Positions 1 to 9,503 of a stretch of DNA of 64,000 nt are shown here, piece by piece (within the stretch, counting starts at the first letter, position 1; the number at the start of each line of letters is the position of its first letter). This stretch comes from Pseudarthrobacter sp. GA104 (GTDB taxonomy: Bacteria > Actinomycetota > Actinomycetes > Actinomycetales > Micrococcaceae). The stretch is taken from NCBI RefSeq assembly GCF_009741265.1, contig NZ_WOWL01000001.1, positions 2,108,001 to 2,172,000 of the forward strand, written 5' to 3'. Below the pieces are notes generated by a model. It saw only the letters and a program-made list of their open reading frames with translations, did no database searches and had not been told where the DNA came from. The position numbers and the translations under genes are program-made.

Positions 1-300
1 GAGTTGGGCAGTGGTCGCCCTTTCACAGGCCAACGCCACCGCAAGAGCCTCCATGGCCCTGCGGACCTCGAGCCGCCGGAGTTGTTCATCCACCGAATTC
101 GCCGGGATCTCGATCCCCCGACCCGGCCTGATGCGGACCAAGTGGTCCCGATCCAGACGCTGGAGAGCCTCACGCAGGGGCGTCCGCCCAAGCCCGACCT
201 CCTCCACCAATCCCGCTTCCGTATGAAAGGTGCCCGGCTCCAGCCGTCCGGTTTCGATCATTTCGGCAAGCAATAAATACGCGTCGTCAGCCTTCGTCAT
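1..300 (-). CDS. GntR-family transcriptional regulator, N-terminal part (runs off the window)
   Basis: The minus strand is open from an ATG at 300 to the window edge (100 codons). The protein begins MTKADDAYLLLAEMIETG and contains the GntR winged-helix signature: LEPGTF, then GLGRTPLREALQRL near residues 47-60, then the wing IRPGRGIEIP. After that it enters a helix starting LRRLEVRRAMEALAV, which resembles the start of an FCD effector domain. The regulator is divergent from the flavin reductase gene, with about 115 bp between the two starts, so it probably controls that unit. The effector and the C-terminal end are not visible. The family call rests on the clear N-terminal domain. Confidence 0.85.
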   Translation of the reverse strand, partial: MTKADDAYLLLAEMIETGRLEPGTFHTEAGLVEEVGLGRTPLREALQRLDRDHLVRIRPGRGIEIPANSVDEQLRRLEVRRAMEALAVALACERATTAQL

Positions 301-415
301 CCCACTCCCCTTCCATTCCAGACTACACAATAGACGGCCGCATACTCTTGATATATTCCGCATATATGCTCTACGCTGAGGGTGTAGCAGTGATCCCCAC
401 CACATGGAGAATGTC
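301..415. promoter_or_regulatory. Divergent promoter region between the GntR gene and the flavin reductase gene
   Basis: This AT-richer spacer separates two divergent starts. It holds short imperfect repeats (atatattccgcatatat near 350-367) that could be a GntR operator or part of the promoters. That assignment is inference from position only. Confidence 0.35.
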
Positions 416-1072
416 GTGAAGTACAACCCGGCCACCGAGCCCAGCCCCTTGCCTTACTCCCCTTTCAAGAGCTGCACTGTCCCCCGTCCCATCGGCTGGC
501 TCTCCAGCGTGAGCACGACCGGCGTGGAGAACATCGCGCCCTACAGCCAGTGGCAGAACTTGACCTTCGACCCGCCGATGGTGATGTTTTCAGCCAACCA
601 ATACCCGGACGGGCGCCGGAAAGACACAGTCATCAACGCTGAGAACACCGGCTGGTTCGTCTGGAACATGGCGACCTACCCGCTGCGTGAAGCTGTGAAC
701 AAGTCCGCCATGGCCCTCGGTCCGGAGGAAAGTGAATTCGAACATCTGGGACTCACGCGCACCTACGCAGAGAACTTCCCGGTCCCGATGGTCCAGGAGA
801 GCCCGGTTAAGTTCGAATGCAAGTACCACTCCACCCACCGCATCCCCGGAGCCTCCGCGGTCGGAACCGTCGATATCATCTTCGCCACTGTCGAAACGGT
901 GCACATCGACGATGAAGTCATCACGGTTGACGGCAGGCTGGACATCAAAAAAATTGAGCCCATCGCCCGTCTGGGATACTTCGATTACACCGTGGTGCGC
1001 GAGACCTTTGAGATGCGCGTACCCGGAGCGGACCAGGACGCCCAAATGGGTCTGGAAGGACGGGCAGCATGA
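416..1072 (+). CDS. Flavin reductase-like / FMN-binding split-barrel protein
   Basis: The product is about 218 aa of the DIM6/NTAB flavin reductase-like family, whose members bind FMN and often reduce flavin for a partner oxygenase. Visible family features are the N-terminal segment SPFKSCTVPRPIGWLSS, the central WFVWNMATYPLREAVNKSA, and the C-terminal DGRLDIKKIEPIARLGY. I place the start at GTG 416 because GGAG at 406-409 sits 6 nt upstream. An ATG at 404 in the same frame has no ribosome site. The stop overlaps the ATG of the MFS transporter by 4 bp, so the two are translationally coupled. A decayed paralogue of the C-terminal half lies at 14025-14337. The partner enzyme is not in the window. 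Confidence 0.8.
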   Translation: MKYNPATEPSPLPYSPFKSCTVPRPIGWLSSVSTTGVENIAPYSQWQNLTFDPPMVMFSANQYPDGRRKDTVINAENTGWFVWNMATYPLREAVNKSAMALGPEESEFEHLGLTRTYAENFPVPMVQESPVKFECKYHSTHRIPGASAVGTVDIIFATVETVHIDDEVITVDGRLDIKKIEPIARLGYFDYTVVRETFEMRVPGADQDAQMGLEGRAA

Positions 1073-2439
1073 CCAACCACAGCAGCTCCACCCGGGCGGC
1101 CGCGGAACCGCTGCCTGACACCACCGCAGCGGATAAGAGCAAAAGGTTCAGGGACCTCATCGCCGTCAACTTCGGCAACACCCTGGAATGGTACGACTGG
1201 ACGATCTATTCGATCTTCGCCCCCTACTTCGCCGTCCAGTTCTTCCAGCCCGACAACCCCACCTCCGCGCTGCTGTCGACACTTGCCGTGTTCGCCGTCG
1301 GCTTCGTGACCCGGCCCCTGGGCGGGTTCCTCTTCGGCGCGTATGCCGACCGCGCCGGCCGCCGCAAGAGCCTGACCGTCGCCATGATGCTCACAGCCTT
1401 CGGCAGCATCGCCATCGCCATCGCACCAACCTACGGCTCCGTTGGGGTCCTGGCGTCCGTGCTCCTGCTCGTCGCCCGTCTTCTGCAAGGCCTGGCCCAC
1501 GGCGGCGAAATGGGCACCTCCGTGACCTACCTGGTCGAACGCGCCCCCCAGGGGCGACGGGCACTTTTCGGCAGCACGTCCTGGGTCAGCGTCGTCCTCG
1601 GAACCATACTCGCCACCATCACCGGCCTGATCCTGAACTCCAGCCTCCCCTCGGACGACATGAAAACCTGGGGCTGGCGGATCGCCTTCGCCATTGGCGG
1701 CGTGCTCGGTCTTTACGCCCTTTACCTCCGCCGGCGGCTGACCGAGACCGACGCATTCGAGAAAGCCTCGCACTCCGACGGAAACCAGCCCGATGCCGAG
1801 TCACTCCTGCCCGGCCAATCAGGTTCGGCCGGGCAGGCAAAGCGCGGCCTGCTTCACTACTGGCGCTCAATCCTCATCGTCTTCGGCCTGTCAGCAGGCG
1901 GCTCAGTCATGTTCTACACCTGGCTGATCTACATGCCCACCTACGCACAAGTCCACTACAAACAGGATGCTTCCAGCGCACTGGTCGCCAGCCTCATCGC
2001 CCAGGTATTCTTCCTCGGGGCCGTCCTGGGCGCAGGGTGGCTCGGAGACCGCATCGGACGCAAACCCCTGGTCATCGCCTTCGGCGCAGCGTTCGTCCTG
2101 CTGACCATTCCGATCTACAACCTCGTCGACGGGACCTTCGGAACCCTGCTCCTGGCCATGCTGGCATCGCTGACAGCCATGGCCCTGCTCTTCGGAGTCA
2201 ACGGCGCAGTCTGGGCAGAAGTATTCCCCACCAAAGTCCGCGCCGCCGGAGTCGCGGGCCCCCTCTCCTTCGCCACAGCCATATTCGGCGGAACCGCACC
2301 CTACGTAAACACAGCCCTCGGCCAGGCAGGCCACCAGGACTGGTTCCTCTTCTACCTCGTAGGAGTAGCCGCCATCACCCTGATCACCGGCCTACTCATG
2401 CGCGAAACCAAAAACAACAGCCTCGTCCGCGGGGCCTGA
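1069..2439 (+). CDS. MFS transporter, metabolite:H+ symporter (MHS) family
   Basis: A 456-aa integral membrane protein. The MHS signature GNTLEWYDW lies near residues 36-44, at the start of the first membrane helix. The inter-helix motif DRAGRRKSL follows around residue 95, and a second GDRIGRKP motif opens the C-terminal half. About twelve hydrophobic segments are visible with a hydrophilic central loop, as in shikimate, alpha-ketoglutarate and proline/betaine permeases. The ATG overlaps the flavin reductase stop (ATGA), so the two genes form one unit. The substrate is probably an organic acid or aromatic acid but cannot be fixed from sequence. A perfect hairpin follows the stop. Confidence 0.88.
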   Translation: MTNHSSSTRAAAEPLPDTTAADKSKRFRDLIAVNFGNTLEWYDWTIYSIFAPYFAVQFFQPDNPTSALLSTLAVFAVGFVTRPLGGFLFGAYADRAGRRKSLTVAMMLTAFGSIAIAIAPTYGSVGVLASVLLLVARLLQGLAHGGEMGTSVTYLVERAPQGRRALFGSTSWVSVVLGTILATITGLILNSSLPSDDMKTWGWRIAFAIGGVLGLYALYLRRRLTETDAFEKASHSDGNQPDAESLLPGQSGSAGQAKRGLLHYWRSILIVFGLSAGGSVMFYTWLIYMPTYAQVHYKQDASSALVASLIAQVFFLGAVLGAGWLGDRIGRKPLVIAFGAAFVLLTIPIYNLVDGTFGTLLLAMLASLTAMALLFGVNGAVWAEVFPTKVRAAGVAGPLSFATAIFGGTAPYVNTALGQAGHQDWFLFYLVGVAAITLITGLLMRETKNNSLVRGA

Positions 2440-2467
2440 CACAGTCCTCAAACCGGCCTTACCAGAA

Positions 2468-2499
2468 AGCGCTGGGGACGTGCAGACGTCCCCAGCGCT
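2468..2499 (+). terminator. Perfect 14-bp hairpin after the MFS gene
   Basis: The stem AGCGCTGGGGACGT (2468-2481) pairs exactly with 2486-2499 around a GCAG loop, 28 bp after the MFS stop. No T-run follows, as is common for terminators in GC-rich actinobacteria. Confidence 0.65.
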
Positions 2500-2987
2500 C
2501 TCCACAACTCTCCGCCTGTGAAGACACCAAACTCGGGCGCGGCGGAGTTTGCAGGTCCAACGCCTCCTCGAGGTCCACCTTCTCGATCTCCAATTTCGGA
2601 CGCTTCCGCAGAGGCAAATCAATCTCCCTAAACGCTGCGACCGTCATCACTCTTGGTTCCGCTACCACCAACAAGTCAAACAATCAGGTGAACCACAATG
2701 AAGCAGCGAACTGATCCCCTGCCTGAGCGCATGTGTGCCTCTTCCCGTGGCAGCCGTTGGCAGGAGGCACCTCCCATGACACAGGACCTTGTACCAACCA
2801 GCTATGACGGTGCCCTGTTCCCCGACATGGAGGAATAACTTCCCGCACCGGGTGGACGGCCATTTGGGTTGGCACTCCCGCACTTTCCCTGAGTCCCTGA
2901 CATCACACCCGGTGAAGGCGGTTCAGTCCCCCGCGTCCAAAAACAAAAGTCACAAGTCAGTTCACTTTATTTCCTTAAGGAGCCATC
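2500..2987. other. Non-coding spacer upstream of hutU
   Basis: I see no convincing gene here. A weak hairpin (GTGCCTC at 2735-2741 with GAGGCAC at 2764-2770) lies inside it. The hutU ribosome site AAGGAG is at the 3' end, just before ATG 2988. Confidence 0.4.
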
Positions 2988-3850
2988 ATGGCACCCGCCG
3001 ATTTCACCACCGGTGCCCGCCCGGTCAAAGCTGCCCGCGGCACCGTGCTCACCGCCAAGTCCTGGCAGACGGAGGCCCCGCTGCGCATGCTGATGAACAA
3101 CCTGGACCCCGAAGTGGCCGAACGCCCCGATGACCTGGTGGTCTACGGCGGCACGGGCCGGGCCGTCCGGTCCTGGGCAGCGTTCGACGCCATCACCCGC
3201 ACCCTGGAAACCATGGAAAAGGACGAGACCCTCCTGGTCCAGTCCGGCAAGCCCGTGGGCGTGTTCCGCACCAACGAGTGGGCCCCGCGCGTCCTGCTGG
3301 CCAACTCCAACCTGGTGGGGGACTGGGCCACTTGGCCCGAGTTCCGCCGGCTCGAGGCCGAGGGCCTGATGATGTACGGGCAGATGACGGCGGGATCGTG
3401 GATCTACATCGGCACCCAGGGCATCCTGCAGGGCACGTTCGAGACCTTCGCCGCGATCGCCCGCAAGCTCACCGGGGACGTGAACGGCACCCTCGCCGGG
3501 ACCCTGACCCTGACCGGCGGCTGCGGCGGCATGGGCGGCGCACAGCCGCTGGCCGTCACTCTCAATGAGGGCGCGTGCCTGATCGTCGACGTCGACGAGA
3601 CCCGCCTGCGCCGCCGCGCCGGCAAGCGCTACCTCGACGAGGTGGAAACCGACCTCGACGCCGCCATCGCCAAGGTCCTGGCGGCCAAGGAAGAGCGCCG
3701 CGGCTGGTCCGTGGGCTACGTCGGCAACGCCGCCGAAGTGTTCCCCGAAATCCTGCGCCGGCACAACGCCGGCGAGCTCACCGTCGACATCGTCACCGAC
3801 CAGACCTCCGCGCACGACCCGCTGTCCTACCTGCCCGAGGACATCACCAT
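2988..3850 (+). pseudogene. hutU: Urocanate hydratase, 5' part (gene split by an IS21-type insertion)
   Basis: This encodes about the first 288 residues of urocanase, which converts urocanate to 4-imidazolone-5-propionate in histidine breakdown. Family features include [20 protein letters not shown], the glycine-rich NAD-binding stretch [15 protein letters not shown], and [14 protein letters not shown]. The normal protein is about 555-565 aa. Reading on past 3850 runs into the insertion and stops at 3872. The conserved Cys motif [11 protein letters not shown] is encoded only by the distal part (11327-12161), so this product cannot be active. Joining the parts after removal of one CACCAT copy gives an intact frame of about 565 aa. 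An AAGGAG site precedes the ATG. No other hut genes are in the window. Confidence 0.93.
3845..3850. repeat. Target-site duplication, left copy (CACCAT)
   Basis: CACCAT directly precedes the left end of the IS21-type element and is repeated at 11321-11326. Six bp fits the 4-8 bp duplications known for the IS21 family. The next four bases (TGAG) also match by chance, so up to 10 bp is shared. Confidence 0.8.
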
Positions 3851-3857
3851 TGAGAAT

Positions 3858-3877
3858 GTCAATCTGAATTGAGCCCA
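3858..3877 (-). repeat. IS21-type left-end binding repeat
   Basis: TCAATCTGAATTGAGCCCAG matches, in opposite orientation, the 20-bp unit repeated three times at the right end. A weaker second copy lies at about 3892-3911. Such multiple terminal repeats are the expected transposase-binding sites of IS21-family ends. Confidence 0.7.
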
Positions 3878-4477
3878 GGTTGGCGGTAAATCGCAATCCC
3901 ATCTGGACCCACGTCATAGCGGGCCGGATCGCAGCGAGGAGTGGTTCGAACGCTGCCGTCGGGGCTTTGGGCGATGGCGGGCAGCGGTTCCGACAATAGA
4001 CATTGTGTCGGTCAGTGGTGCACCTTGATCCGGCGCCAGGAGTCTGGCGAATCAAGGGCTGATTTCGGAGGAACGGCGAATGGCGTATCCGGATGGTTTC
4101 TCCGGCCCTGGCGCCATCCGGTCCCCTTGTTGACAAAACTGTAGAGCACTTTACAGGGCGCCCTGTTGGGCACCATTGAGTTGCGGCATGAAGCAGCGCA
4201 GCAGCGCGGCCGGACCGCAACTATCAGCAGCTTGTTTCCGGGGATTCTTTCGGCAGGTCTTGCCGTGTCTCGGACTCTTCGCGCCGGGCGTTCGACGCTC
4301 CTTGGCTTGTCATACCGAACGTATAAGGGCAGGGCCGGCGCCGACATTTGCTGCTGGTTCGGGAAATCATTTACTCCAATCGCTTGCCTAAGCATTCCAG
4401 ATGGGCTGATGATCATCCTGTGCTCACTGGGGGGCGCGAAGCGGCTCACTGGGGAGCACAAATGTTGGGGGCGCAGC
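3878..4477. other. Left arm of the element, no gene recognised
   Basis: This stretch lies between the left-end repeats and the Rhs signal-peptide start. Open frames here show no family signature. A 12-bp palindrome CAGGGCGCCCTG lies at about 4155-4166. Promoters for the Rhs gene would be expected here. Confidence 0.4.
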
Positions 4478-7400
4478 ATGGCTGCAGCACGGTCTTTTCT
4501 GTCCGGTCTCGTTCTCTCCGCCGTGGTTCTGACCGGGCTCGCTGTCCCGGCGGGCGGGTCATCTCGATCGACTATGGCAGCGACGGGCGGATGGCATCCA
4601 TCACGGACGCCACCGGGACTACCACCGAGCTGGGATACACCAACGGCAAGCTCACCCTCGTCCGTGACGGCATGGGAACGCGGAACGAATTCGCCTACGA
4701 CGCCAACGGCAAAGCCGCCAAGATCATTTACGCATCTGCAGCAGCTGGTCTAACCGGCACCGCTACCTGGGATTGGACAGGCACCTCGGCCAAAGCCGCC
4801 GGCGCTTGGCGGACAGCTCTCAAACCCGCCGGCACACCCCTGATTGCCCGCCGCAGCTCCAGCACCGCAGCCACCGACACCGCAACGACCACGGTCTCCA
4901 TCCCGGCCCCGACCGGCAGGACGGCCGGCGATGTGCTGATCGCGTCCTTTACCGCTGACAGGAACCCCACGGCTGCGGTCCCGGCCGGGTGGACCGCGAT
5001 CGTCGACGCCCTGGGCATCAACAGCTCCAGCACCACCGGCGCCCGCGTCTTCGCCTACTACCGGATAGTCGGTTCCACCGACCCCGCGAACTACACCTGG
5101 ACGTTGAGTACGGCGGTTAAGTGGGCCGGCGGGATCAGCGCCTACACCGGGGTGAATACCACCACGCCGTTGGACAGCACCGTCGCGACCGCCGTGGATG
5201 CCACCTATGCGGCGACCAGCATCACCGTCGCCAGCATCACCACCGCCACCGACGCGGCCCTGCTGATCGGTGGCCTCGGATTCGACAGCTCCAACCCCGC
5301 CACCAACCCGCCCACGGGCTGGACCGAGCGGTTCGAAACGACCGGCGGCCAGGTCGCCGAACAGGCCGACCGGATCCAGGACCCGGCCCTGTCCACCACC
5401 CACACCCTGACCGCCGTCGATGCGACCACCTCCACCCTGGCCGACACCGCCGGCCGGGTCACGACATACAAGTTCAACGCATCCCGCCAGATCACCACCA
5501 TCACCGACCCGCTCGGCAACGTAACCACCGACACGTACGACGCCCACGACAACCGGCTCAGCCGACTCGATGACCTGGGCAACCTTTCCACCGCGACCTA
5601 CAACCCGAACAACACACTCAGCACCATCACCTCCGCGGCCGGGGCGAGTGGCGGGACCGGCAAACAGGTCACCTACACCTACCCCACCCCCACCGCGGGT
5701 GAGGACTGGCTGGAGTTCCAGCCCATCTCCTCCACCGACAGCGAAGGCCAAGTCACCAACTACACCTACGACAGCGTGCTTGGCCTGCCCTACCAGACCA
5801 TCACCCCAGGAGGGGCGTCCGGGGCAGGGACGAAGGTCAACCACTACCAGGGCGACGCCGCGGGCACCACCTGCGGGGGCGGCCGCGGCCAGCTCTGCAA
5901 AACCATCGACGGGAAAGGCAACACCACCACCATCACCTACGACGCCGCCCGTAACCCCGCCACCATCACCCCGCCCGCCCCGCTCGGTGCCACCACAAGG
6001 ACGTTCGATGCCGCCGGCCGGGTCGCAACCAAAACGGACGGGAAGAACCAGACCGCCGCCTACTCCTACGACGGCAACGACCGGCTCACCCAGACCCGCT
6101 TCGGCGTATCGTGCGTCCCGGCGACCTGCGTGACCTACAGCTACGACGCCAACGGCAACCTGAAGACCCGTGTCGACGGTTCCGGGACCACGAGCTACGC
6201 CTATGACGTCCAGAACCGGCCCACCGCCAAAACCACCGGCGGGGTGACCACGTCCCTGGCCTACGACCAGGAATCCAACGTCACCAGCTTCACCGACACC
6301 ACCGGCACCGTGGGCTACCGCTACGACAACGCCAACCGTCTCACCGCCCTGGCCGAGCCCGGCGGCTCCTGCCCCGCGACCCCGACCTTCCCCAACAGCA
6401 CCAAATGCACCGGCTTCACCTATGACGACAACAACCGCCGCACGGTCACCTCCTACCCCAATGGCGTGAAAAACTCCACCGTCTACGACAACGCCGGCAG
6501 GGTCACGTCCATCACGGCGACCAACACCAGCAACGCGGTGCTGGCCAAACGCGCCTACACCTACACCACCTGGGGAACCGCCCCCGTCCGCGACGGCACC
6601 CTGCGGAAAACCATGACCACCGAAACCGGAGCCGTCACCACCTACGCCTACGACGCGGTGAAGCGGCTGACCTCAGCCGTCACCGGCGCAGTCACCGAAT
6701 CCTGGACCTATGACCTCAACGGCAACCGTCTCACCGCCGCCAAAACCGGGACCGGCACCATCTATTCCGCCTACAACGCCGCGGACCAGCTCTGCTGGTA
6801 CGGCAGCAGCGCCGGGAACTGCTCGACCCCGCCGTCCGGGGCCACCAATTACTCCTGGGACGCCAACGGCAACTTCACCGGCGGAGGCTCCGCCTCGAAC
6901 CTGACGTACAACGAATTCGACCAATTCACCTCCGGAACCAACGGCACCACCACTACGAACTACACCTACGCCGGAACCCGCAACGACGAGCGCCTGACCG
7001 CCGGGTCAGCCTCGTTCCTTAATGGCTCTCTTGGCATCACGCAGCTGACCAGGACTGGCGGGACAACCTCGTTTATCCGCGATCCCGGGGGTAACCTCAT
7101 CAGTATGCGCGACGCTTCCGGGGCCAGCTTCTACTACACCACCGACGCGCTCGGCTCCGTCATCCTGCTCACCGACAGCGCCCAAGCCAAAGCCGCCACC
7201 TACAGCTACGATTCCTGGGGAGACGACGCCGGAACCACCGGAACCAAAGCAGCCACCAACCCCTGGACCTATGCCGGCGGCTACAACGACACCACCAGCA
7301 ACCGCATCAAATTCGGCGCCCGCTACTACCACCCCGCCCGCGGCCGCTTCACCCAACCCGACCCCTCGGGACAAGAAGCCAACCGCTACGCCTACGTCAA

Positions 7401-7608
7401 CTGCAACCCCATCAATGCAACAGACCCAAGTGGACTCGATAGCTTCACAGACGACGGCGGTTGGGGTTGCGTAGCCTCCTGGACAGGGACCGTATTCGCT
7501 ACGGGAGCGCTTATCGCTGCTCCGTTTACCGGAGGTTCGACGCTTCTGCTCTTCGCTGCCGTTTCATACGGCGTCTCCGTCTGGGGAACATCGCTATCGT
7601 GCTATTGA
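4478..7608 (+). pseudogene. Rhs / YD-repeat protein, signal peptide out of frame with the repeat body
   Basis: An ATG at 4478 starts a good Sec signal peptide (MAAARSFLSGLVLSAVVLTG then LAVPAGG) in one frame. The YD-repeat body begins near 4560 in another frame (RVISIDYGSDGRMASITDAT) and runs to 7608, about 1015 residues. The body has many YD repeats (YDxxGR, YDANGN, TYSYD). It also has an inserted beta-rich domain at about 4850-5440 (TAGDVLIASFTADRNPTAA to YTWTLSTAVKWAGGISAYTG). The conserved Rhs core end follows (GARYYHPARGRFTQPDPSG, then NATDPSGL). After the core comes a 56-residue hydrophobic tip starting DSFTDDGGWGCVASW. The frame break at about 4550-4565 suggests a deletion that fused the signal peptide to the repeats. 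A start at 4348 in the body frame would lack any export signal. Confidence 0.85.
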
Positions 7609-7619
7609 AAGGAAGCTAA

Positions 7620-7778
7620 ATGAAGGGCTGGACTCTAGCGTTTTCTCTTCTAGGAGTCATTAGCATCATCACTTTCGCCGTAACTGATATCACGCCTGTT
7701 CGGGTCTTGAATGTGGTTCTTCTCGTAATCTGTATCGCCGCGGTCGTATGGCTGCAGCGGACGAAAAAAAACACGTGA
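7620..7778 (+). CDS. Small two-helix membrane protein, candidate immunity for the Rhs tip
   Basis: This 52-aa ORF begins MKGWTLAFSLLGVISIITFA and ends WLQRTKKNT. It has two hydrophobic segments and a basic tail. A strong ribosome site (AAGGAAG, 5 nt spacing) precedes ATG 7620, only 11 bp after the Rhs stop. The position right after an Rhs C-terminal tip is where immunity genes usually sit, and a small membrane protein would suit a hydrophobic, bacteriocin-like tip. The frame continues after TGA (7776-7778) for another 35 codons encoding a third hydrophobic helix. The immunity role is inference, since no family is recognised. Confidence 0.6.
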   Translation: MKGWTLAFSLLGVISIITFAVTDITPVRVLNVVLLVICIAAVVWLQRTKKNT

Positions 7779-7922
7779 GGGACTCACGGCGCAACGCACT
7801 TCATCGGAGCAATCTGCATCTACATAGCCGTGTCAATCGTTATTCTGATGGTGCAGCATCGGAGAAGAAAGCAGAACGCAGAATAGTTAGATGATGCGCT
7901 GCCGGACGGTTCACAGTCCTTC

Positions 7923-8243
7923 ATGACCAGGTTCTTCGATATCTCTGAGAGCACTGCGGTTGTAGAAAAAGTCCGACGATATGCCTTCCACACAGCTCCT
8001 GGCATGGCATATCCTTTCGACATTCAGGTGCAACCGGAGACAACTCACAACTTCACAGGAACCAGCACAGTCACCTCGGTAGCTACTGCCACTTATGGCG
8101 CCGGAGCGTACAGTCAGATTGATTTTGGATCAGCCAATATCGACGCGCCCTCCTCAGACCCGAACGGACACGTCTACATGGATCGAAAAGGTTGCGTCGT
8201 CATCGACTACAAACTGCCCTCCGGTTGGACAACGGGCTGCTGA
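7923..8243 (+). CDS. Hypothetical protein, possible orphan effector in the Rhs cargo
   Basis: A 106-aa ORF of unrecognised family (MTRFFDISESTAVVEKVRRY ... DRKGCVVIDYKLPSGWTTGC). The same frame is open back to TAG 7884, so it could be the 3' tail of a longer decayed gene. Its stop overlaps the ATG of the next small membrane protein (TGATG), which implies coupled translation. Together they mirror the Rhs-tip/small-membrane-protein pair just upstream, so an orphan toxin/immunity pair is a reasonable guess. Base composition is visibly less GC-rich than the Rhs core. No catalytic motif is apparent. Confidence 0.45.
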   Translation: MTRFFDISESTAVVEKVRRYAFHTAPGMAYPFDIQVQPETTHNFTGTSTVTSVATATYGAGAYSQIDFGSANIDAPSSDPNGHVYMDRKGCVVIDYKLPSGWTTGC

Positions 8244-8464
8244 TGGTGATGCCAACGAAACTTCAGGTATTGGAAACAATTGGCATCGGATTAATGCTAC
8301 TTGCGCTTTATCTCGCGGCGATTTTTGTAGTGATGCTCCTTTCGTTGGCAACCGGATCAGAACCAATTTCAACGCTGCCCATAACGGCTATAGGGGCACT
8401 GGTAGCAGCAGCTGTTTCATTGGCTCTCCGTGGATATACCAAGCGGCTTCGGAACAGTTCGTGA
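8243..8464 (+). CDS. Small membrane protein, second candidate immunity gene
   Basis: A 73-aa protein starting MVMPTKLQVLETIGIGLMLL. It has a long hydrophobic helix at about residues 10-32, a second at about 42-60, and a basic end (LRGYTKRLRNSS). The ATG overlaps the stop of the preceding 106-aa ORF, and a strong hairpin follows at 8540-8577. Gene order and topology resemble an immunity protein for the preceding product. No family is recognised, and function is inferred from context only. Confidence 0.5.
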   Translation: MVMPTKLQVLETIGIGLMLLALYLAAIFVVMLLSLATGSEPISTLPITAIGALVAAAVSLALRGYTKRLRNSS

Positions 8465-8539
8465 CAGACTCATAAATCCCGAGCTATTTGAAGAGGGTGG
8501 CGTTGCCACTACTCAAGGTAAAGTGCTGAGCAATTCAGC

Positions 8540-8577
8540 AGAGGCGCTCGGCTGGCACTTCCCAGCCGAGCGTCTCT
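8540..8577 (+). terminator. 16-bp hairpin ending the Rhs cargo unit
   Basis: AGAGGCGCTCGGCTGG (8540-8555) pairs with 8562-8577 with a single G-T wobble and a 6-nt loop. It lies between the cargo ORFs and the convergent istB gene, so it may serve as a terminator. Confidence 0.7.
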
Positions 8578-8687
8578 GTGTACGGATAGGCACTGGAGTC
8601 AGAGCCATCAAGACTTCGACACATGTCTCACCCCGTTTGTGCTTTGAGATCACTTTTTGGCTTGATCGTATTAAACGGGACCCACCT

Positions 8688-9503
8688 CTAGCTGGCGGTT
8701 TGATGGTTTCTTGTGTGGGCGAGGCGGTAGGAGTCGGTGCCGGTCTCGATGATGGTGCCTTTAAAAGTGAGGCGGTCCACGATGGCGGCGCAGAGGCGGG
8801 GGTCGGTGAAGGTTTTGGTCCAGCCGGAGAATGATTCGTTGGTTGCGATGGCCACGGATGCTTTTTCTTCTCGTTCGGTGAGGACTTGGAAGAGGAGCTC
8901 GGCGCCGCGTTTGTCCAGTTCCATATAGCCAAGCTCGTCGATGCAGAGTAAATCCACGCGCCCGTAGCGGGCGATGGTTTTGGCGAGCATTTTCTCGTCT
9001 TCTGCTTCGACGAGTTCGTTCACGAGCCGGGTGGCCAGGATGTATCTGACGCGGAAGCCTTTCTCAGCGGCCGCCGTGCCGAGTCCGATGAGCAGATGTG
9101 ATTTCCCGGTCCCGGAATCGCCGATCAGACACAGGGGCTGGCCTTTGCGGATCCAGTCCCCGGTGGCCAGGGTATTGATCGTTGCCTGGTTGATGTTCGG
9201 GTTCGCGTCGTAGTCGAAGTCCCCAAGCCATTTGTCCCGGGGGAAGTTCGCTGATTTCACCCTGCGGAGGGAGGAGCGCCGGTCCCGGTCATCACACTCG
9301 GCCAACAGGATCTCGGCCAGGAACCCTTGGTAAGAGAGTTGCTCTTTTCCGGCGACGGTCAGGGCTTCGTCCAGGACTGCGCGGATCGTGGGCAGACGCA
9401 GCCGGCGGCAGGCCTGATCCACGGCCGCGACCGCGGCCTGTTCGGTCAGGCCGCGACGGCGCCGGAGGGTCTGGGAAACAACAACGGGCGCGGTGGGACT
9501 CAT
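8688..9503 (-). CDS. istB: IS21-family helper ATPase IstB
   Basis: A 271-aa AAA+ transposition helper protein. Walker A is GDSGTGKSH at about residues 128-136, Walker B is DLLCIDELGYM at about 183-193, and a sensor segment VAIATNESFSGW follows. The N-terminal helical part (LPTIRAVLDEALTVAGKEQL) and the C-terminal end GTIIETGTDSYRLAHT are typical of IstB. IstB regulates the IstA transposase and helps choose the target. The start codon overlaps the istA stop by 4 bp (ATGA). The gene looks intact at 271 aa, close to the usual 250-270. Confidence 0.93.
   Translation of the reverse strand: MSPTAPVVVSQTLRRRRGLTEQAAVAAVDQACRRLRLPTIRAVLDEALTVAGKEQLSYQGFLAEILLAECDDRDRRSSLRRVKSANFPRDKWLGDFDYDANPNINQATINTLATGDWIRKGQPLCLIGDSGTGKSHLLIGLGTAAAEKGFRVRYILATRLVNELVEAEDEKMLAKTIARYGRVDLLCIDELGYMELDKRGAELLFQVLTEREEKASVAIATNESFSGWTKTFTDPRLCAAIVDRLTFKGTIIETGTDSYRLAHTRNHQTAS

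Noticed and set aside
985..1773. 262-aa open frame antisense to the first MFS gene
   Set aside because: Composition is Gly/Glu/Asp-rich as expected for a GC-rich antisense shadow, with no domain.
1188..2714. 508-aa frame overlapping the MFS gene
   Set aside because: Arg/Pro-rich shadow frame. The real protein is the MFS transporter in the other frame.
2967..4220. 417-aa frame antisense to hutU
   Set aside because: Antisense shadow of a highly conserved urocanase coding sequence.
4750..5844. 364-aa antisense frame in the Rhs gene
   Set aside because: Shadow of the repeats, extremely Gly-rich and without a ribosome site or family motif.
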